A stretch of DNA of 64,000 nucleotides, taken from the NCBI GenBank assembly GCA_964510225.1, contig CAZEAN010000002.1, forward strand, positions 62,001-126,000. The letters run 5' to 3'. Below the pieces are notes generated by a model. That model was given only the letters and a program-made list of their open reading frames with translations. It was not told the DNA's origin and made no database searches. Of this stretch, positions 60,949 through 64,000 are shown in pieces. Made by a program: the position numbers and the translations under genes. Origin of the DNA: CAZEAN01 sp964510225. Lineage in GTDB: Bacteria > Planctomycetota > Planctomycetia > Isosphaerales > Isosphaeraceae. Position 1 is the stretch's first letter. Every line of letters starts with the position of its first letter.

Positions 60949-63693
60949 TCAAGGCAGTTTGAAGAGATAGACTCGCGTATCTGAGGCAGCGATGGCCAAG
61001 CGGCTGCCGTCGGGACTAAAAGCAAGACTGTAGGCTCTTGTATCTGGAGCGACCCTCTGTCTGATGAGAGGTGCGCCAGTTTCAAGATCCCAAACGAAGA
61101 GATTACCGCCGTACCCGATCGAAGCGATCCGAGTTCCATCGGGATTCCAGGCAATCGAGTAGACATCGTCAGGATGGCCTTCAAGGACTTTTTGTTCGGC
61201 GCCATCGTCCACATTCCAGATCCGGATCGTTTTGTCGACGGATCCACTCGCGAGCTTCTTGCCATCGGGATGGAACGCGAGGGTATAGACCGCTGCCTTG
61301 TGGCCTTCCGCTTGTCGGACCTCGGCACCATCTGCTGGGTTCCAGAATTTGATAAGCCCCTCATCCCCCGCCGTCGCGATCAGATCGCCCTTTGGGGAAA
61401 AGGCAGTGGCATACACGATGTTCGTATGAGCGTTTTCAACCGCCCGGATTTCGGAGCCATCTTGGGGGTTCCACTGCCTGAAGAACTTGTCAGCCCCACC
61501 AGTGACGATCTGGCTGCCGTCAGGACTCCACGCCACTGAATAGACTTGGGCATTATGCCCTTTCAAGTCCGCGAGTCCCCCTGGCTTGGAAAGCGACCAA
61601 AATCGGAGAACACCGTCAGCTCCAGCAGTGACTAAAGTAGTCTCTCCCGGCAATACCACGGTACCACTGACTGCACCGTCATGCCCGTCGAGTTCCTGAA
61701 GCAAGCCTGCTTTGGCTTCCTCCTCTTTGAGTGCCTCCAGATTGAAAACTCGGGCCGATCCGTCCGCGTAACCAGCAAGGATCAATTTGTTGTCTGGCGA
61801 AGTTGCGACACTGATCACCGGATGAGGAGAGTTGCCGAAGGAGACGATTGGTCCGCCCCCGGTGTTCCAAGTCCGGACGGTCCCGTCGTCAGATCCCGTC
61901 ACGAAGCGCTGACCGTCGGCTGAAACCGTGATTGCGTTGACCGCTCCTTCGTGTCCCTCGATCGCCTTAACCAGTGTCCCGTCCTCGATCTTGAAGAGGC
62001 GGATAATTCCATCGGCAGCAGCAGTCAGCACCTGCTTGCCGTCGGGATGGGCGATGACATCTAGGACCGGCCCTTCATGTCCGTCAAAGACCTGGAGAAC
62101 GGAAGGAGACCAGACTCTGGTCATGCCGTCTGCACAGAGTCCTATGATCTGTCCTTCTGTACCCAGCAAACCGATTCCCTGCGCTGTTGCAGGCGTGGGG
62201 AACTCTTCAATGATCCGGGAGTTAGTAACATCGACGAGGGAGATCGATCCCGACTCCGCAGAGACGACCATTCGAGTTCCGTCAGTCGAGAGTCCGAGAC
62301 CGACGATTGCGCCTTCCGTCATCTGGATCGAGGCCAGTGGTTCCGTACCATCAATTGGCCAAACTTGAGCAGTTCCATGGGTTGATCCGAGGGCAACACG
62401 GGTACCGTCGGAGCTCACTGTGAAAGCTACAATGGGGCCTCCAGGACCATCGAACGAGGCAACTTCGGTCCCGTCCTCCACATTCCAGACCTTAAATGTG
62501 CCGTCTTCCGATGCTGAAACCAGTCGGCTTTCCCCGGAGGCAAAGCCAAGGGCATGAATCCGACCAAGATGACCGGAGAAAGACTGGACCTCTGAACTGT
62601 CCCCGATCTTGAAGATCCGGATCGTCTCATCGTCACCGGCAACGGCCAACTGCTGGTTATCCCCTCGGAGCGCCAGTGCAGTTACTGGAGCCTTGAGACC
62701 TTCAATCCTGGCAAGCTCGGTACTGTCAGTACGCTGAAGCAACTGCACCGTGCCACCCTCGCGAGCGATGGCCACCCGGCTGCCGTCGGTTGCCAATGCG
62801 AGGGCGCGGACGGACTGATCCCCTTCGAACTCAAGAGTGAGTGCACCGTCTGCAACCTTCCGGACCTGGACCGTTGTGGTGTCCACAACCGAGGCGAGGA
62901 ATTGGCCGTCAGCGGAGAGTCTGGCGAGGCACGTTCCAGCTTCGAACGTTCTTAGCGGCTGGGGAGATTTCCAGAGTCGTGCCAGACCATCGGAATCAGC
63001 GGAAAGTAGTCGTTGATTATCGGGTAGGAAAGCCAAGCCGAGGACGGCGTCGACAGGAGAGTGGAGTTCACCCTGTGGCGCACCGTCGGATGGATTCCAG
63101 AGCTTGATCGTCCCGCTATTGTCACTCGAAGCAATTTGATTGCCATCGGGCCGCCAAGCGAGGGCCTCAACATCTGCTTGATGACCTTCGAGCGTTCGAG
63201 TTGCTTCGGCCTTGGCAGGATCGAAAAGGGTGATTGTGGTTCCAGCGGCGACTGCACCAGTAGAACCGTCCGGTGCCCGGGTCAGCGATGACGGACGACC
63301 AGTGAGCCCCGTGAGTTCTCGGATCGGCCGGTTGTTGGGTAAGGACCAGATCTTACCAAGCTTATCGAGGCTGCCGGAGACGATCTTGGTGCTGTCCGGA
63401 CTAATCGCCAGACAGAGAACCAGATCGCTATGGCCTTCGTAAGACTGCAACTCCTTACGCGATTCCGGGTCCCAGATCCGGACCGTCTGATCGAAACTTG
63501 CGGTCACGATCTTGGAGCCATCCGGACTCCAGGAAACTGCGTAAACCGGTTCGCGATGTCCTTCCAACGTGCCGATGACGGTGGCCTCTGCGTCTTGGAA
63601 GCCTGCCGGCCACGCCGCGCCGACCCTTACAAGAACCAAGACAACCCCGATTGCTGCAATGACGCTAAGGAAATGGTGACGCGAGAGTTGCAT
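60949..63693 (-). CDS. Exported WD40-repeat protein of 914 residues
   Basis: 914 residues from ATG at 63693 with a strong AAGGAGG six bases upstream. Residues ~8-27 (FLSVIAAIGVVLVLVRVGAA) are a signal peptide or anchor. The remainder consists of roughly 14-20 WD40-type blades, several with the classical GH...WD pattern (LEGHREPVYAVSWSPDGSKI ending VRIWD; LKGHNAQVYSVAWSPDGSQI; LEGHPDDVYSIAWNPDGTRI). Blades in the middle are more diverged. Two or three seven-bladed propellers are likely. Exported or periplasmic WD40 proteins like this are frequent in planctomycetes and lack known partners; a binding scaffold is the simplest guess. No enzyme domain is present. The next gene upstream encodes a PEP-CTERM protein, but operon membership is unclear. 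Confidence 0.9.
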   Translation of the reverse strand: MQLSRHHFLSVIAAIGVVLVLVRVGAAWPAGFQDAEATVIGTLEGHREPVYAVSWSPDGSKIVTASFDQTVRIWDPESRKELQSYEGHSDLVLCLAISPDSTKIVSGSLDKLGKIWSLPNNRPIRELTGLTGRPSSLTRAPDGSTGAVAAGTTITLFDPAKAEATRTLEGHQADVEALAWRPDGNQIASSDNSGTIKLWNPSDGAPQGELHSPVDAVLGLAFLPDNQRLLSADSDGLARLWKSPQPLRTFEAGTCLARLSADGQFLASVVDTTTVQVRKVADGALTLEFEGDQSVRALALATDGSRVAIAREGGTVQLLQRTDSTELARIEGLKAPVTALALRGDNQQLAVAGDDETIRIFKIGDSSEVQSFSGHLGRIHALGFASGESRLVSASEDGTFKVWNVEDGTEVASFDGPGGPIVAFTVSSDGTRVALGSTHGTAQVWPIDGTEPLASIQMTEGAIVGLGLSTDGTRMVVSAESGSISLVDVTNSRIIEEFPTPATAQGIGLLGTEGQIIGLCADGMTRVWSPSVLQVFDGHEGPVLDVIAHPDGKQVLTAAADGIIRLFKIEDGTLVKAIEGHEGAVNAITVSADGQRFVTGSDDGTVRTWNTGGGPIVSFGNSPHPVISVATSPDNKLILAGYADGSARVFNLEALKEEEAKAGLLQELDGHDGAVSGTVVLPGETTLVTAGADGVLRFWSLSKPGGLADLKGHNAQVYSVAWSPDGSQIVTGGADKFFRQWNPQDGSEIRAVENAHTNIVYATAFSPKGDLIATAGDEGLIKFWNPADGAEVRQAEGHKAAVYTLAFHPDGKKLASGSVDKTIRIWNVDDGAEQKVLEGHPDDVYSIAWNPDGTRIASIGYGGNLFVWDLETGAPLIRQRVAPDTRAYSLAFSPDGSRLAIAASDTRVYLFKLP

Positions 63694-63852
63694 CGCTGGC
63701 CTCCTTGAAACGGACGTATTCGACGGAGATACATCGATCCCTGTGATGAAGTCCGAAGATAGACGTCAGGAAGCCAGCGTGCAAGCAAGCGGATCGCTTC
63801 AATGATTCTTGGCTCGCTCCTCAGATGACGTAGCGAACTCAAGTGATCATGG

Positions 63853-64000
63853 TCAAGCGGCGATCGTAGCGGAGGTTTTTGATCGGCAATACGTGACGAT
63901 GCCGAGAACCAGGAGGGCAGCTTGGGTCGTCAGCAGGAGACTCCCCGGCTCCGGGATTGAGAAGAGCCCGCTTTCGATGAGGCCGAGCGAGTTAGAAAAC
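63853..64000 (-). CDS. PEP-CTERM sorting-domain protein, C-terminal fragment
   Basis: The reverse strand encodes the last 49 residues of a protein whose start lies beyond the right edge. It ends with SIPEPGSLLLTTQAALLVLG, then IVTYCRSKTS and a stop at 63853-63855. This is the PEP-CTERM signal: a Pro-Glu-Pro motif, a hydrophobic segment and a basic end. Such proteins are processed by an exosortase and placed outside the cell. The functional domain is not in the window. Confidence 0.75.
   Translation of the reverse strand, partial: FSNSLGLIESGLFSIPEPGSLLLTTQAALLVLGIVTYCRSKTSATIAA

Overview
The window looks like chromosomal DNA of a planctomycete. Lineage signs are exported proteins with FG-GAP/VCBS repeats and an ASPIC/UnbV domain, several eukaryote-like Ser/Thr kinases (one fused to a formylglycine-generating-enzyme-like domain), two exported sulfatases, a DUF1080 module, an exported protease carrying the N-terminal LExRxLLS motif, an ECF-like sigma factor with a similar N-terminal motif, large WD40 proteins, and a PEP-CTERM protein at the right edge. 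Genes lie on both strands in short operons. There is no CRISPR array, rRNA or intact mobile element.

Layout. 1-4450: two adjacent FG-GAP/ASPIC proteins, the first cut by the window edge. 4436-7578: a kinase with an N-terminal membrane region, divergent from a secreted hypothetical. 8063-12289: GH88 hydrolase, CPBP membrane protease, and a three-module secreted protein (prenyltransferase-like repeats, DUF1080, alpha/beta-hydrolase). 13146-16842: an RdgC-like protein and threonyl-tRNA synthetase. 16913-20351: a sulfatase and a cytochrome b plus sulfite-oxidase-like pair. 20411-25566: a membrane protein and Mfd. 25617-33077: a large subtilase with a 400-residue-period duplication, a GH-A-clan glycosidase, and a Tat-exported sugar isomerase/epimerase-like protein.

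33414-37850 is the most unusual region. Four same-strand genes encode a PaaK-like protein that has lost the nucleotide-binding motif, an intact PaaK-like adenylate-forming enzyme overlapping it by ATGA, a small protein with a C-terminal membrane segment and glycine-rich tail, and a protein with a Cys-His-Asp triad like arylamine N-acetyltransferases or transglutaminases. I know no described system with this combination. I propose an acyl-activation and thiol-transfer pathway (inference).

38231-45232: kinase-TM-FGE fusion, hybrid histidine kinase, and a RimK operon (retropepsin-like protease, RimK with TrkA-C tail, AstE/AspA-like metalloenzyme). 45294-48107: FAD oxidoreductase, a decayed IS5-type transposase and tRNA-Phe. 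48232-56469: propeller protein, S41 protease, sigma factor, small exported protein, second sulfatase. 56890-64000: GT39 and GT4 glycosyltransferases with overlapping 3' ends, a PilZ-like protein, a WD40 protein of 914 residues, and the C-terminus of a PEP-CTERM protein.

Several gene ends carry perfect inverted repeats without a U-tract, some overlapping the stop codon. All calls come from reading motifs by eye; no database search was run.
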